Below, piece after piece: positions 8,613 to 16,640 of a stretch of DNA of 64,000 bases. Both the position numbers and the translations under genes were made by a program. Location of the stretch: the NCBI GenBank assembly GCA_040772685.1, contig JAXGXQ010000001.1, forward strand, positions 186,001-250,000, read 5' to 3'. The DNA is from JAXGXQ01 sp040772685 (GTDB lineage: Bacteria; Bacillota; Clostridia; Saccharofermentanales; UBA5734). Positions within the stretch are counted from its first letter, which is position 1. Each line of letters starts with the position of its first letter. The notes under the pieces were generated by a model. It had not been told where the DNA came from and did not search any database. It saw only the letters and a program-made list of their open reading frames with translations.

Positions 8613-9356
8613 TTGGCAACAGAAAATAATACGCAAAAAATCGAAAACCGCCGTCGGTGGCTGCAACGTCTAGCCCAATTCGCAACGTTGTTTGCCATCG
8701 CCGGCGCGATTGCTTTAATTTGGTCCTTATTCGGCAACCCCACATCAGCCGAGGGCCCAAATTCTGCAAACAGCACCATAATCACAACCAAACCAGCCAG
8801 CACAACCAGCACTGCTGCTGGCCAAGGAGCTGATGCAACCGGAGCTGCTGAACCGGCGACTTCGGAGTCATCAGCTATTGGGCCAAAAGCTGCTTCAGAA
8901 GACGAAATTCCTGTTTATATTGTGGGAGCGATTGCACGGCCCGGCATTTATATAGTCAAGCGGGGGAGTTACCTTTACGAACTTGTAGAAATGGCTGGCG
9001 GGATGACCAGTGAAGCTGCCACCTTAGTTGTAAATCTGGCCCTCAAACTCAGCGATAATCAAATGATTCGCATTCCGACCCAAAGCGAATCAACTGACCA
9101 GTTCAGCCCTTATAGTTTCCCCACTGGCGCAAATAGCGCGACTGGCGATAGTAACAATAAAAAAACCATTAATATCAACACAGCTTCGCAGGCCGAACTG
9201 GAAACTTTGCCGGGAATCGGCCCTGCGACTGCCGCAGCAATAATAGCTGAACGCACTAAAAACGGACAGTTCAAACAAATCGAAGACATTATGCGGGTAA
9301 GCGGTATCAAGGAAAGCCGTTATGCCCAGCTTGAACCGCTGATCAGAGTTCAGTAG
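8613..9356 (+). CDS. comEA: ComEA-like membrane-anchored DNA-binding protein (SLBB + helix-hairpin-helix)
   Basis: Probably binds incoming DNA at the cell surface during competence. An N-terminal membrane helix (about residues 18-38, LAQFATLFAIAGAIALIW) is followed by an Ala/Thr/Ser-rich spacer. Next comes an SLBB domain (VYIVGAIARPGIYIVKRG) and a C-terminal tandem helix-hairpin-helix (ININTASQAELETLPGIGPA). This is the standard ComEA layout. The start is judged to be TTG 8613, preceded by AGAGGTG at 8597-8603; an in-frame GTG at 8589 is the alternative. No comEB/comEC follows, since the next genes are on the other strand. Confidence 0.88.
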   Translation: MATENNTQKIENRRRWLQRLAQFATLFAIAGAIALIWSLFGNPTSAEGPNSANSTIITTKPASTTSTAAGQGADATGAAEPATSESSAIGPKAASEDEIPVYIVGAIARPGIYIVKRGSYLYELVEMAGGMTSEAATLVVNLALKLSDNQMIRIPTQSESTDQFSPYSFPTGANSATGDSNNKKTININTASQAELETLPGIGPATAAAIIAERTKNGQFKQIEDIMRVSGIKESRYAQLEPLIRVQ

Positions 9357-9366
9357 TTAAGTCAAT

Positions 9367-10293
9367 TTAAGCTGAAGGCCTGTTATTCAACTCAATTCTC
9401 AGACCGCCGGAAACCGTTTTCGCACTTACTTCATTGCCGCCGCCGTTCATGGTTGCTTCAGTTTTACTTCGGGACTGGCTGATAATTTGCAGTTGAACAC
9501 CTTCGGCATTGAGTGAACCCGAAACGGTGTTATACTGCAGCCGTAAGCGCGCTTGTTTTGGCACAAGGAGTGTTATGTGACCTGAAACAGTATCAAAATC
9601 TGATTCCGGCACAGTACTTGTCGCATAACTAGCCATAAGTGCGCCGGAAACGCTCTTCATTGAGAGCTTCCCATGAACAGCACCAACGCTCAATGCACCG
9701 GAGACAGTATTTAAATTGACCCGCGGCCAGATTGCCTGCTCAGCCAGTAAAGAACCGGAAACGCTGTTGAATTGCAAGCTTTGCCAACTGGTCACCGCGC
9801 TGTTTTCAATCAGGGTCGAGCCGGATACAGTTTTGATGTCTACCGCTCCGTTGTAACTGGCTGGTATCTGCAAATCAAGATTCAGGTTAGTACGATGCGT
9901 GCCCAACCAGGGGTAGCGGCTGCTGACAACCAGCTGGTCGCCTTCGCGCTGCACTGTCCAGCGGATCCGGCTGTAACCGGAATAGCTGCCGCTCAACCGT
10001 GCATTGAAATCATTGCCGCCTTCCTTTACCACAATTCGTTCAGAGACGGCTTTCACGACAATTGTCTTGATTCCCTTTAAATCGTCGGAATGGTTTTCAT
10101 CCAGGTTATATGTTCTACGGCCAAAAGAGAAACCATCCCAGAAAAAACTACTGGTCCAACGGTCAACATTCAGGCGGTCGCTTATGTCAGTCCAACTGAA
10201 ATTGGTCGCGGTGAGAACCAGGCCGGCTATCAGTGTAGAAAAGAAAATTACTACCAGTAGAATTACCAGAATGAGTAAGCCTTTGTGTTTCAT
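9367..10293 (-). CDS. DUF4097-type membrane-anchored beta-repeat protein
   Basis: 308 residues: one N-terminal membrane helix (residues about 5-27, LLILVILLVVIFFSTLIAGL), then an all-beta region with repeated VSGSL/VSGAL/VSGHI units, typical of DUF4097 proteins that form a right-handed beta-helix outside the membrane. The biochemical role of the family is unknown; these genes usually accompany PadR and HAAS genes and are linked to envelope-stress sensing. It is the last gene of a three-gene minus-strand operon and overlaps the HAAS gene by four bases. It converges on comEA with only 10 bases between the stop codons. Confidence 0.85.
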   Translation of the reverse strand: MKHKGLLILVILLVVIFFSTLIAGLVLTATNFSWTDISDRLNVDRWTSSFFWDGFSFGRRTYNLDENHSDDLKGIKTIVVKAVSERIVVKEGGNDFNARLSGSYSGYSRIRWTVQREGDQLVVSSRYPWLGTHRTNLNLDLQIPASYNGAVDIKTVSGSTLIENSAVTSWQSLQFNSVSGSLLAEQAIWPRVNLNTVSGALSVGAVHGKLSMKSVSGALMASYATSTVPESDFDTVSGHITLLVPKQARLRLQYNTVSGSLNAEGVQLQIISQSRSKTEATMNGGGNEVSAKTVSGGLRIELNNRPSA

Positions 10294-11186
10294 TTAGCAG
10301 GCCCTCCTTTAGCGACAGTCTGATTCCAATTGATATAAGTTCTCAGGCCGCGGGCGAACCAACGAGTCAGCCCAAAGGCGCCAATGAGGATCAATAAGGT
10401 TAAGGCAGCCAGAGCAATGGCAAAAAGGATGAGAATTACTGTTATTAGGCCGCTTCCGGCCTCGGCGACTGCAGCGATAACCATGGCGATTGAGGCAGCG
10501 CCAACTCCAAATCCAAAAAACCAGACACCCACCAGCACCGAAATAATTACCAGAAACACAGGTATCGCGATAAACAGGTTTAGTAAAACCAGCAAAATTA
10601 CATTTAGAGCGTTATTACTACTGTGCTCTACGCTTACGTGCCGGCGGGAATCGCTCCAGACTGGCTGGCCTGACGACACGGGCTGGTTTGACGAAACGGG
10701 CTGGCCCGACCATACTGGCTGACCAGAAGATACTGTCTGGCCTGACGGCCTGGAGCTATAGGATTGGTTTGTCGGTTCGTTATACTTTTGTTCTGTTGCT
10801 GTCATTCGCGGTTTGCCGGTATAATCTTCTGCATATACATAGCGTTTGCCCGCTGTGGGTTGACTTGCAGCTGTGGGTTGACTTGCCGTTGCGGTTGAGC
10901 TTGTCACTATAGGCTCACTTGCCACTGTGGTTTTGGCTGTGGGCTCATTTGTCGCTGTGGTTTGGGCAGGTTGTTTTTCTACGGGATGCGCCATAGCATA
11001 CTGAGCTGCTATTTCCGCAGGATCACCCAGCTGCGCTGCTACATCTTCTTCGCTTCGCCCTTGCTCAAGACCAGTTGCGAAATGCTCGGAAAAGTCGGCT
11101 TCAATATCCTGGATGTCGGCGCTATTGCTGATGCCATGCCGATTGAGCTCCTGCCTCAGTTGATTTAGAAAATCCTTCTCATTCAC
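10290..11186 (-). CDS. HAAS-domain (DUF1700-like) membrane protein with low-complexity linker
   Basis: 298 residues. The N-terminal about 65 residues are a HAAS-like helical domain (LNQLRQELNRHGISNSADIQDIEADF, a sequence typical of PadR partners). Residues about 75-190 form a long Thr/Pro/Gln/Ser linker with internal repeats such as ASQPTAASQPTAG and SSGQPVWSGQPVSSNQP. At least two strong membrane segments follow. The partner PadR regulator lies upstream with a four-base overlap, and the DUF4097 gene downstream with another. A role as membrane sensor or anti-regulator is inferred from the operon and is not known. Confidence 0.82.
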   Translation of the reverse strand: MNEKDFLNQLRQELNRHGISNSADIQDIEADFSEHFATGLEQGRSEEDVAAQLGDPAEIAAQYAMAHPVEKQPAQTTATNEPTAKTTVASEPIVTSSTATASQPTAASQPTAGKRYVYAEDYTGKPRMTATEQKYNEPTNQSYSSRPSGQTVSSGQPVWSGQPVSSNQPVSSGQPVWSDSRRHVSVEHSSNNALNVILLVLLNLFIAIPVFLVIISVLVGVWFFGFGVGAASIAMVIAAVAEAGSGLITVILILFAIALAALTLLILIGAFGLTRWFARGLRTYINWNQTVAKGGPAK

Positions 11187-11503
11187 GTCTGATCTCCCCC
11201 TGTAATTGCGTTAACCTGGCGGACAAGTTCCTGCCATTCGGCTAACAAGCTTTGCTGTGTTTCAATTCCTTGCGGAGTCAGCGAATAATATTTGCGCTGT
11301 GGTCCAACAGAGGATGTTTGCAGATAGGTTGTAACATTTTCCTCTGCCGCCAGCCGGCGCAGGATTGGGTACACAGCACCATCTGATACATGCATGGTTT
11401 GGGAAAGCTGTTCCGCTAATTCATAGCCATAGCGGTCCTGCTCTGAAAGCAGTGAAAGAACACATAGTTCCAGTACTCCCTTTTTCAATTGCGCATTGAT
11501 CAT
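11183..11503 (-). CDS. PadR-family transcriptional regulator
   Basis: 106 residues of winged-helix PadR type: LKKGVLELCVLSLLSEQDRYGYELAEQ at the N-terminus and the winged-helix segment DGAVYPILRRLAAE, followed by the usual YYSLTPQG. It probably represses its own operon (PadR, HAAS, DUF4097), as is common for these three-gene sets. The start ATG at 11503 has AGGGGG close upstream on the minus strand. A near-consensus promoter lies at 11563-11591. Confidence 0.93.
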   Translation of the reverse strand: MINAQLKKGVLELCVLSLLSEQDRYGYELAEQLSQTMHVSDGAVYPILRRLAAEENVTTYLQTSSVGPQRKYYSLTPQGIETQQSLLAEWQELVRQVNAITGGDQT

Positions 11504-11562
11504 TTTTCGCAGCCCCCTCTAAGCAGATGCGTAAAGACATGAATTTTTTTCGTCCACTAGTA

Positions 11563-11591
11563 ATCATAAAATCATACCTAAGCATTGTCAA
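11563..11591 (-). promoter_or_regulatory. Sigma-A-type promoter of the padR operon
   Basis: On the minus strand TTGACA (11591-11586) is separated by 17 bases from TATGAT (11568-11563). One mismatch to consensus in twelve positions. It lies 60-90 bases upstream of the padR start. Confidence 0.85.
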
Positions 11592-11617
11592 TCTGCTGTG
11601 TTACCGATATCAATGAG

Positions 11618-11646
11618 TTTACATAAAGTCATAAATTCTGTAATAT
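11618..11646 (+). promoter_or_regulatory. Sigma-A-type promoter of thrS
   Basis: TTTACA (11618-11623), a 17-base spacer, then TAATAT (11641-11646). It points at thrS and is divergent from the padR promoter 27 bases away, giving a leader of about 160 bases. Confidence 0.7.
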
Positions 11647-11813
11647 TATGAGGTTACAGAGCTGGCTGCATTTAGCTGCGCAAGCGCTTCATCCAGCCAG
11701 AAACCGATGCCCGGTATTAAGCTGCTTAGGCGCGCTGACCCGGATACACCGCCCGGCTCTGCATTAAAACTATATAAAGCGTAAGCAGCAACAGGCTTTC
11801 AATGGAGGTTTAT
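11647..11813 (+). promoter_or_regulatory. thrS 5' leader with hairpin
   Basis: The predicted transcript leader of thrS is about 160 bases long and contains a 7-bp perfect stem, CTGGCTG (11662-11668) with CAGCCAG (11694-11700), enclosing a GC-rich loop. A long leader suggests attenuation or structure-based control. The T-box consensus (AGGGTGGNACCGCG) is not present, so I do not call a T-box. GGAGG at 11805-11809 is the ribosome site. Confidence 0.4.
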
Positions 11814-13586
11814 ATGCAAGATTTTGAAGATGTCGGCTACCAGAATACTTTCCGACATACATCCGCTCATATATTGGCACATGCTGTCAAAAGACTATTC
11901 CCGGAAACAAAGCTGGCTATCGGCCCGGCTATCGAGAACGGCTTCTATTACGATTTTGACCGCGAAGAGCCTTTCACAAACGAGGATCTCGCCGAGATCG
12001 AATCTGAAATGCGCAAGATCATTAAAGAAAAACTCGATATCGAGCGTTTCGAATTGAGCCGCCCTGATGCCATAAAGCTGATGACAGAGCTCGAAGAGCC
12101 ATACAAGGTTGAATTAATTAACGATCTGCCTGAAGCTGAGGTAATATCATTTTATCGGCAGGGAGATTTTGTCGATTTATGCGCTGGCCCTCATCTTGAC
12201 AATACCCGCGAAGTTAAAGCCTTTAAACTTACCCAGACAGCAGGTGCATATTGGCGCGGCAGCGAAAAGAACAGGATGCTGCACCGGATATACGGCACAA
12301 GTTTCCCCGATAAAGAAATGTTAAAAAATTATCTGGCAATGCTGGAGGAAGCCCGCAAGCGCGATCACAATAAGCTTGGCCGCGAACTGGGTTATTTCAC
12401 GACAGTAGATTATATTGGCCAGGGCCTGCCGATTATGCTGCCAAAAGGCGCGCGCGTGTTGCAGATCCTGTCTCGTTTTGTCGAAGACGAGGAGCAGCGC
12501 CGTGGGTATCAGCTAACAAAAACCCCGCTGATGGCAAAGTCTGATCTTTACAAAATCTCAGGCCACTGGGACCACTACCGCGATGGTATGTTCATTATTG
12601 GCGATCCCGAAAAGGCTGAGGAAACGGAAGTCCTGGCTTTAAGGCCGATGACCTGTCCGTTCCAGTTTCAGGCTTACCTGACCAAAACCCGCAGCTACCG
12701 CGATTTACCGATTCGCTATAACGAAACTTCAACCCTGTTCCGCAATGAAGCATCCGGCGAAATGCACGGCCTGATCCGTTTGCGTCAATTTACAATTTCC
12801 GAGGCGCATCTGCTTGTAACGCCTGAACAGGTTGAGGCTGAGTTCCGCGGCTGTGTTGATTTGGCCCGCTATATGCTTGATACACTCGGCCTTTCTGAAG
12901 ATGTCAGCTACCGCTTCTCCAAGTGGGATCCTAATGACAAAGAAAAGTATATCGGTGAGCCTGCGGCCTGGGATGCTGCTCAGGATACAATGAAGAATAT
13001 CCTCGATCATATGGATATTGAATATGTAACAGCAGATGGTGAGGCTGCCTTCTATGGTCCGAAGCTGGACATTCAGATCCGCAATGTGTTTGGCAAAGAA
13101 GACACTCTGATCACGATCCAAATTGACTTCCAGCTGGCAGAACGCTTCGGCCTGGAATACACCGATCGGGGCGGAGAGAAGAAGCGCCCGACAATTATTC
13201 ATCGTACTTCAATCGGGTGCTACGAGCGTACCCTCGCTCTGCTGATTGAAAAATACGCCGGGGCACTGCCTTTGTGGATGATGCCGGAACAGGTGCGGAT
13301 CCTGCCGATTTCGGAACGCCACCTTGATGCTGCAGCTAATCTGCGTGCTCAGCTGACAGCCCAAGGCTTCAGAGTAGAAGCTGACACCCGTGACGAGAAA
13401 ATCGGCAAAAAAATCCGCGAAGCTCAGCTGGAGAAAATTCCCTACATGCTGGTGATCGGGGATCAGGAAGTTGCGGACGGCACTGTATCTGTTCGCACCC
13501 GTAAGGACGGCGACATCGGCGTTTTGCCAATTGCACAGATTATCCAACGCATGCAGGAAGAAATTGCCAGCCGCAAACACGACTAA
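11814..13586 (+). CDS. thrS: Threonyl-tRNA synthetase lacking the TGS domain
   Basis: Charges tRNA-Thr. The start is ATG 11814 behind GGAGG; an ATG at 11802 precedes that site. The protein is 590 residues, about 50-60 shorter than the usual ThrRS, because it begins directly in the editing domain (HTSAHILAHAVKRLFP, the HxxxH zinc/editing motif) with no N-terminal TGS domain. The second editing motif CAGPHLD, the class II motif 2 region RNEASGEMHGLIRLRQF, the zinc ligand segment MTCPFQFQAY and motif 3 (RTSIGCYERTLALLIEKY) are intact, followed by the anticodon-binding domain. There is no upstream frame that could encode the missing domain. Confidence 0.95.
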   Translation: MQDFEDVGYQNTFRHTSAHILAHAVKRLFPETKLAIGPAIENGFYYDFDREEPFTNEDLAEIESEMRKIIKEKLDIERFELSRPDAIKLMTELEEPYKVELINDLPEAEVISFYRQGDFVDLCAGPHLDNTREVKAFKLTQTAGAYWRGSEKNRMLHRIYGTSFPDKEMLKNYLAMLEEARKRDHNKLGRELGYFTTVDYIGQGLPIMLPKGARVLQILSRFVEDEEQRRGYQLTKTPLMAKSDLYKISGHWDHYRDGMFIIGDPEKAEETEVLALRPMTCPFQFQAYLTKTRSYRDLPIRYNETSTLFRNEASGEMHGLIRLRQFTISEAHLLVTPEQVEAEFRGCVDLARYMLDTLGLSEDVSYRFSKWDPNDKEKYIGEPAAWDAAQDTMKNILDHMDIEYVTADGEAAFYGPKLDIQIRNVFGKEDTLITIQIDFQLAERFGLEYTDRGGEKKRPTIIHRTSIGCYERTLALLIEKYAGALPLWMMPEQVRILPISERHLDAAANLRAQLTAQGFRVEADTRDEKIGKKIREAQLEKIPYMLVIGDQEVADGTVSVRTRKDGDIGVLPIAQIIQRMQEEIASRKHD

Positions 13587-13741
13587 GTAAAAAGTAGCAG
13601 ACTCATCAAAGTCACAGAAGCAAACTCATTAAGGTCAAAGAAGCAGGCAAGATAAAGTATGTGAAGCAGAACCGATAAAAGATTAGAATTGAAGGCTTGC
13701 AGCATACTTAATTGCCGGGACAAAAATTTAATAAAAACAGC

Positions 13742-13774
13742 CACAAAGCCTCTGCTAATCACAGAGGCTTTGTG
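13742..13774. terminator. 13-bp perfect hairpin downstream of thrS
   Basis: CACAAAGCCTCTG (13742-13754) and CAGAGGCTTTGTG (13762-13774) form a perfect stem with a 7-base loop. The T-run expected on the plus strand is missing (CTGCAAAA follows); on the minus strand the stem is followed by GCTGTTTTTAT. Probably a terminator or transcript-end stabiliser for thrS. The bases between thrS and the hairpin (13587-13741) hold nothing else recognisable. Confidence 0.55.
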
Positions 13775-13840
13775 CTGCAAAACCCTGATTTTGCTCTGCT
13801 TTTCCGCTTATTTTTGGCTTGCTTTCGACTGGTTTTGCCA

Positions 13841-13869
13841 TTGACACAACCACTTAATTCATCTACAAT
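13841..13869 (+). promoter_or_regulatory. Promoter of tRNA-Pro
   Basis: TTGACA (13841-13846), a 17-base spacer, then TACAAT (13864-13869). It ends 13 bases before the mature tRNA. Confidence 0.85.
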
Positions 13870-13882
13870 GATCTTCGTGCTT

Positions 13883-13958
13883 CGGGGTGTGGCTCAGGTG
13901 GTAGAGCGCTTGGTTCGGGACCAAGAGGCCGGAGGTTCAAGTCCTCTCACTCCGACCA
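13883..13958 (+). tRNA. tRNA-Pro (anticodon CGG)
   Basis: A 76-base cloverleaf. The acceptor stem CGGGGTG pairs with CACTCCG (one G-T), the anticodon stem CTTGG/CCAAG encloses TTCGGGA, giving anticodon CGG, and the T arm holds GGTTCAAGTCC. CCA is encoded. It marks the left edge of a decayed accessory region. Confidence 0.96.
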
Positions 13959-13962
13959 GAAG

Positions 13963-14001
13963 AAAGCCTAGAGAATGCAAGATCTCCAGGCTTTTCTATT
14001 T
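13963..14001 (+). terminator. Intrinsic terminator of tRNA-Pro
   Basis: AAAGCCT-A-GAGA (13963-13974) pairs with TCTC-C-AGGCTTT (13983-13994) with one internal mismatch, then TCTATTTT follows. It begins five bases after the tRNA CCA end. Confidence 0.75.
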
Positions 14002-14155
14002 TCATGAATCTGTGTCTTCAGGTGTTTCTGTTGCAGTAGCGTTGCAGTAGGCAGAAATTACCTGCACTGCGTTGAGCTTATCCTCCTCAGAAACGTGCGT
14101 GTAAATCTTAAGCATTGTCTCTAAATCTCGGTGTCCAGAAATGCAGACGTACCGA
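14002..14155 (-). pseudogene. C-terminal remnant of a tyrosine recombinase (integrase)
   Basis: Read on the minus strand, one frame ends ISGHRDLETMLKIYTHVSEE, then DKLNAV and a stop at 14002-14004. This is the conserved C-terminal box of phage-type integrases (G-H-x-x-x-x-T-x-x-Y with the catalytic His and Tyr). Upstream of about 14155 the frame loses family similarity, and a different frame is open, so the rest is lost or frameshifted. The remnant lies 43 bases from tRNA-Pro, the classic position of an element that integrated into the tRNA 3' end. No duplicated tRNA 3' end was found elsewhere in the window. Confidence 0.8.
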
Positions 14156-14418
14156 CCGATGCTGCTACTTCGTTACTATTTAGTGTGTCCGCAGCATAAA
14201 TAGGTAAGCACGCGAAATTCAGTGCGGTACCGTTATGACAAAAACAACTTCCCGAACCACAAACACTTCTGTTGCCACAACTTCGAAAATAAAATTGGAG
14301 TGGGACTTGTCTGATTTTCTTTTTATGATGATAACGGAAAAGAAAAAATGTTCGCAACATTAAAAAATCAGCAATAGAATTGTCTTCAGGTGAAGAACTA
14401 CAAACCAGAAGTTGAGTA
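14156..14418. other. Decayed non-coding stretch
   Basis: No intact gene. A short plus-strand frame from ATG 14235 encodes a Thr-rich peptide (MTKTTSRTTNTSVATTSK...) of about 43 residues, and the minus strand holds an unconserved frame. Both look like debris behind the integrase remnant. Confidence 0.5.
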
Positions 14419-14691
14419 ATGGTTGGTGACAGAGCATTAACAGAATTAAGTGAATACGATATTAAACCGGATTATGCTTTTTTCGGATCTGATGAAGATG
14501 ATATTCCAAAAATCTGGGACGATACGACAGAAAATTCTTTCGGAATCGGAACAGTACAATCTTCAAATTTGAAGATGTTTTCTAGCATTGATGATTTCTC
14601 CTGTCATTTGATTTCTGATACAATAACAGCTGATCAGATTCACTGCTTTTGCTTGACATATTTTGCTTCAGAACACTTTGATATCAATTGA
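14419..14691 (+). CDS. Hypothetical protein, possibly a gene fragment
   Basis: A 90-residue acidic frame starting MVGDRALTELSEYDIKPDYA. I do not recognise the family. The opening VGDR resembles the last motif of HAD phosphatases, but the rest does not support that. There is no clear ribosome site and codon use is A+T-rich like the surrounding debris. It may be the 3' remnant of a larger gene and may not be expressed. Confidence 0.3.
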   Translation: MVGDRALTELSEYDIKPDYAFFGSDEDDIPKIWDDTTENSFGIGTVQSSNLKMFSSIDDFSCHLISDTITADQIHCFCLTYFASEHFDIN

Positions 14692-14748
14692 GGCTGATCA
14701 TGGATTGGCACGAGGACCAATTCCAGCTTTCAGCCGATAAGGAGTTAA

Positions 14749-15573
14749 ATGAAAGTCAGTTGTATTCCGGTATCCCTGTTCCGTGAGATTTATAGCGGCG
14801 AAATGTCCGTCGGACAGTGGGCGCAGACGGCTAAAAAGATTGGGTTTGACGGCTTTGACATCAGTATAGCGTTTGTCAAAAATCATACACCCGCTTACCT
14901 TAGGGAACTTAAAACCGAGATCAAGCAGGCAGGCCTGCCGTTGGTGATGGCCACCACGTATCCCGACTTTACGCACCCAGACTCGCTTCAACGCGAACGC
15001 GAGTTGGAATATGTGCGCCGGGATATAGCGATCTGCTCTGAGCTTGGCGCAAAATATCTGCGTGTACTGGCCGGGCAGGCGCATCCCGGCATTGCTGTTG
15101 CAGAAGGCATAAAACTCGCGATCGAGGGTCTGCGGCAGAGCAGTGTGACGGCCCGGAAATACGATGTAACATTGCTCTACGAAGACCATGCGAAACCAAG
15201 CGCGTGGGATTACATCGATTTTTCTTATCCGCCCGATATTTTTCTCGCGGTTTACGAAGGCATCAAGGACACCGGTATTAAAATAAATTTTGATATTGGC
15301 AATATCACGGCGTACGGCGGCGATGCGCTAGAAATTCTTAAAAGGGTGATCCGTGATGTTGAGACAATTCACGTATCCGACATGCTAAAGTTCGGCAACT
15401 TCTCACCCGTGCTGATCGGAACGGGAGTGGCTCCAGTAAAGGAAGTCTTTGCGTACCTCAAAGCATCGGGCTTTGGTGGCTGGCTCTGTATTGAGGAAGC
15501 TAGCTTTAAAGGCATTGAGGGGATACAAAAAGCGTTTGAGTATGTTAAAAAAGCGTGGGATGGTAATATATAA
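14749..15573 (+). CDS. Sugar phosphate isomerase/epimerase-like TIM-barrel protein
   Basis: 274 residues of the xylose isomerase-like / AP endonuclease 2 superfamily. Metal-ligand positions typical of the fold are visible in order: Glu in LLYEDHAKPSAWD, Asp in INFDIGNITAYGGD, His in ETIHVSDM and Glu in WLCIEEASF. AAGGAG precedes ATG 14749. The substrate cannot be inferred, since family members act on varied sugars and inositols and there is no sugar operon around it. It appears complete despite sitting in the decayed accessory region. Confidence 0.82.
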   Translation: MKVSCIPVSLFREIYSGEMSVGQWAQTAKKIGFDGFDISIAFVKNHTPAYLRELKTEIKQAGLPLVMATTYPDFTHPDSLQRERELEYVRRDIAICSELGAKYLRVLAGQAHPGIAVAEGIKLAIEGLRQSSVTARKYDVTLLYEDHAKPSAWDYIDFSYPPDIFLAVYEGIKDTGIKINFDIGNITAYGGDALEILKRVIRDVETIHVSDMLKFGNFSPVLIGTGVAPVKEVFAYLKASGFGGWLCIEEASFKGIEGIQKAFEYVKKAWDGNI

Positions 15574-15755
15574 AAATATAACTTCGCAAACCATTCTGCA
15601 ACGAAAAGACAATAGTGACAAATCTATCTTTATTATGCGCCCATTTAACTGCTGGCTTTTCGTCGATTCTAGAGATATGATTATAAATATCTGACATTTT
15701 TGCAAATTTGTTTTTCCATCTGATAGAACCAGATCACCCCACTTGGAGGCGTTGC

Positions 15756-16022
15756 ATGTTTCTATTTAATAAACGAGAGATCTATCTAGGAAGTTCAATT
15801 AAAAAATCAGCTCAAATTCGGGATATCCTCTCTAAACATGAAATTAACTACAGAATCAAGCTCGCTAGTCATCAAGGAGAATGGACTGGTCGCGGAGCAG
15901 TCAGAAGTAATACTAGCAATCTGAGAAGCAATTCTGAGCTTGACCAGCAGATAATAATCTATGTCAAAAAACAGGATTATGAGAAAGCTAAGCATTTAAT
16001 TAATGCTGTTTCGTCACAATAA
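15756..16022 (+). CDS. Small conserved-looking hypothetical protein
   Basis: 88 residues starting MFLFNKREIYLGSSIKKSAQ, with a good TTGGAGG site at 15743-15748. It looks like the short proteins that pair two beta-alpha-beta units (start, a central Arg/Gly-rich loop, then IIIYVKKQDYEKAKHLI at the end), reminiscent of DUF2007-like putative signalling proteins, but I cannot assign it firmly. No function is proposed. Confidence 0.55.
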   Translation: MFLFNKREIYLGSSIKKSAQIRDILSKHEINYRIKLASHQGEWTGRGAVRSNTSNLRSNSELDQQIIIYVKKQDYEKAKHLINAVSSQ

Positions 16023-16059
16023 TGTCGGACAGGATTGAATATTACTTTCTTAAAACATC

Positions 16060-16374
16060 ATGAAGAAATCGAAGAAGTCAGATTACATAAGTGACTGGAA
16101 AGAATGGCAGGATAATCAGTTCAATCCAGGTCACTTTACGGGTGGAAAGCAAACTCCGATTCTTAAAAACCCCGGGAAGCCACGAATTGTTGGGCTTATT
16201 CTGCTATTTCTGGGGTTGGTGTCTCTTGTAGGTTTTCTAATCAATCTTGTCGAGTTTCAGTCAGGGACGGACAGCATCTGGTTATTCCTGTTGTCCAGCT
16301 TGCCTGGCCTGACCATAGCGGTCATCTTTCTTCTGGCCGGATATCAAATGGTCCGGCGTGACAAGAATCGTTAA
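16060..16374 (+). CDS. Small hypothetical membrane protein, two predicted helices
   Basis: 104 residues. A polar N-terminus (KKSKKSDYISDWKEWQDNQF) is followed by two hydrophobic segments at about residues 47-67 (IVGLILLFLGLVSLVGFLIN) and 78-98 (LFLLSSLPGLTIAVIFLLAG), ending in charged residues. The ribosome site is weak, and it lies 37 bases behind the previous small gene. Function unknown. Confidence 0.5.
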   Translation: MKKSKKSDYISDWKEWQDNQFNPGHFTGGKQTPILKNPGKPRIVGLILLFLGLVSLVGFLINLVEFQSGTDSIWLFLLSSLPGLTIAVIFLLAGYQMVRRDKNR

Positions 16375-16498
16375 TCAATTAATGATCTAAAACTACAGGT
16401 GTTAATTTCCATGGGTTAAGCATTATCCTGAATTTATTTTAAATTAGCATGAAAGCCCCTTGATTTTGAATGAGTTTATTTCGTATTAATTAATGGAG

Positions 16499-16542
16499 GC
16501 TTTCGGTGAATTACTATGGCATTCTTAAAGTAATCCGAAAGC
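16499..16542 (+). other. Long inverted repeat / truncated peptide in 16375-16640 gap
   Basis: GCTTTCGG (16499-16506) with CCGAAAGC (16535-16542) and ATTACT with AGTAAT form a 14-bp interrupted stem. The same bases encode a 17-residue frame (GTG 16506 behind GGAGG, reading VNYYGILKVIRKLQIKS) that resembles the start of a DnaJ domain with its middle deleted. I regard it as debris or a structured RNA. The rest of 16375-16640 holds nothing recognisable. Confidence 0.3.
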
Positions 16543-16640
16543 TTCAAATAAAATCTTGATAAAGGCCTACAAAGTGCAGAGTAAAGTGATATTTGCTGGC
16601 TTTAACATCATGTCCGTGTGCAAGGGGTTGAGTTTAATTT

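Noticed and set aside
11647..11813. T-box riboswitch in the thrS leader
   Set aside because: The leader is long and has a hairpin, but the T-box consensus AGGGTGGNACCGCG and a terminator/antiterminator pair are not visible.
16506..16559. DnaJ-like 17-residue peptide
   Set aside because: Resemblance is limited to NYYGIL and RKL on both sides of a deletion; too short to call a gene.
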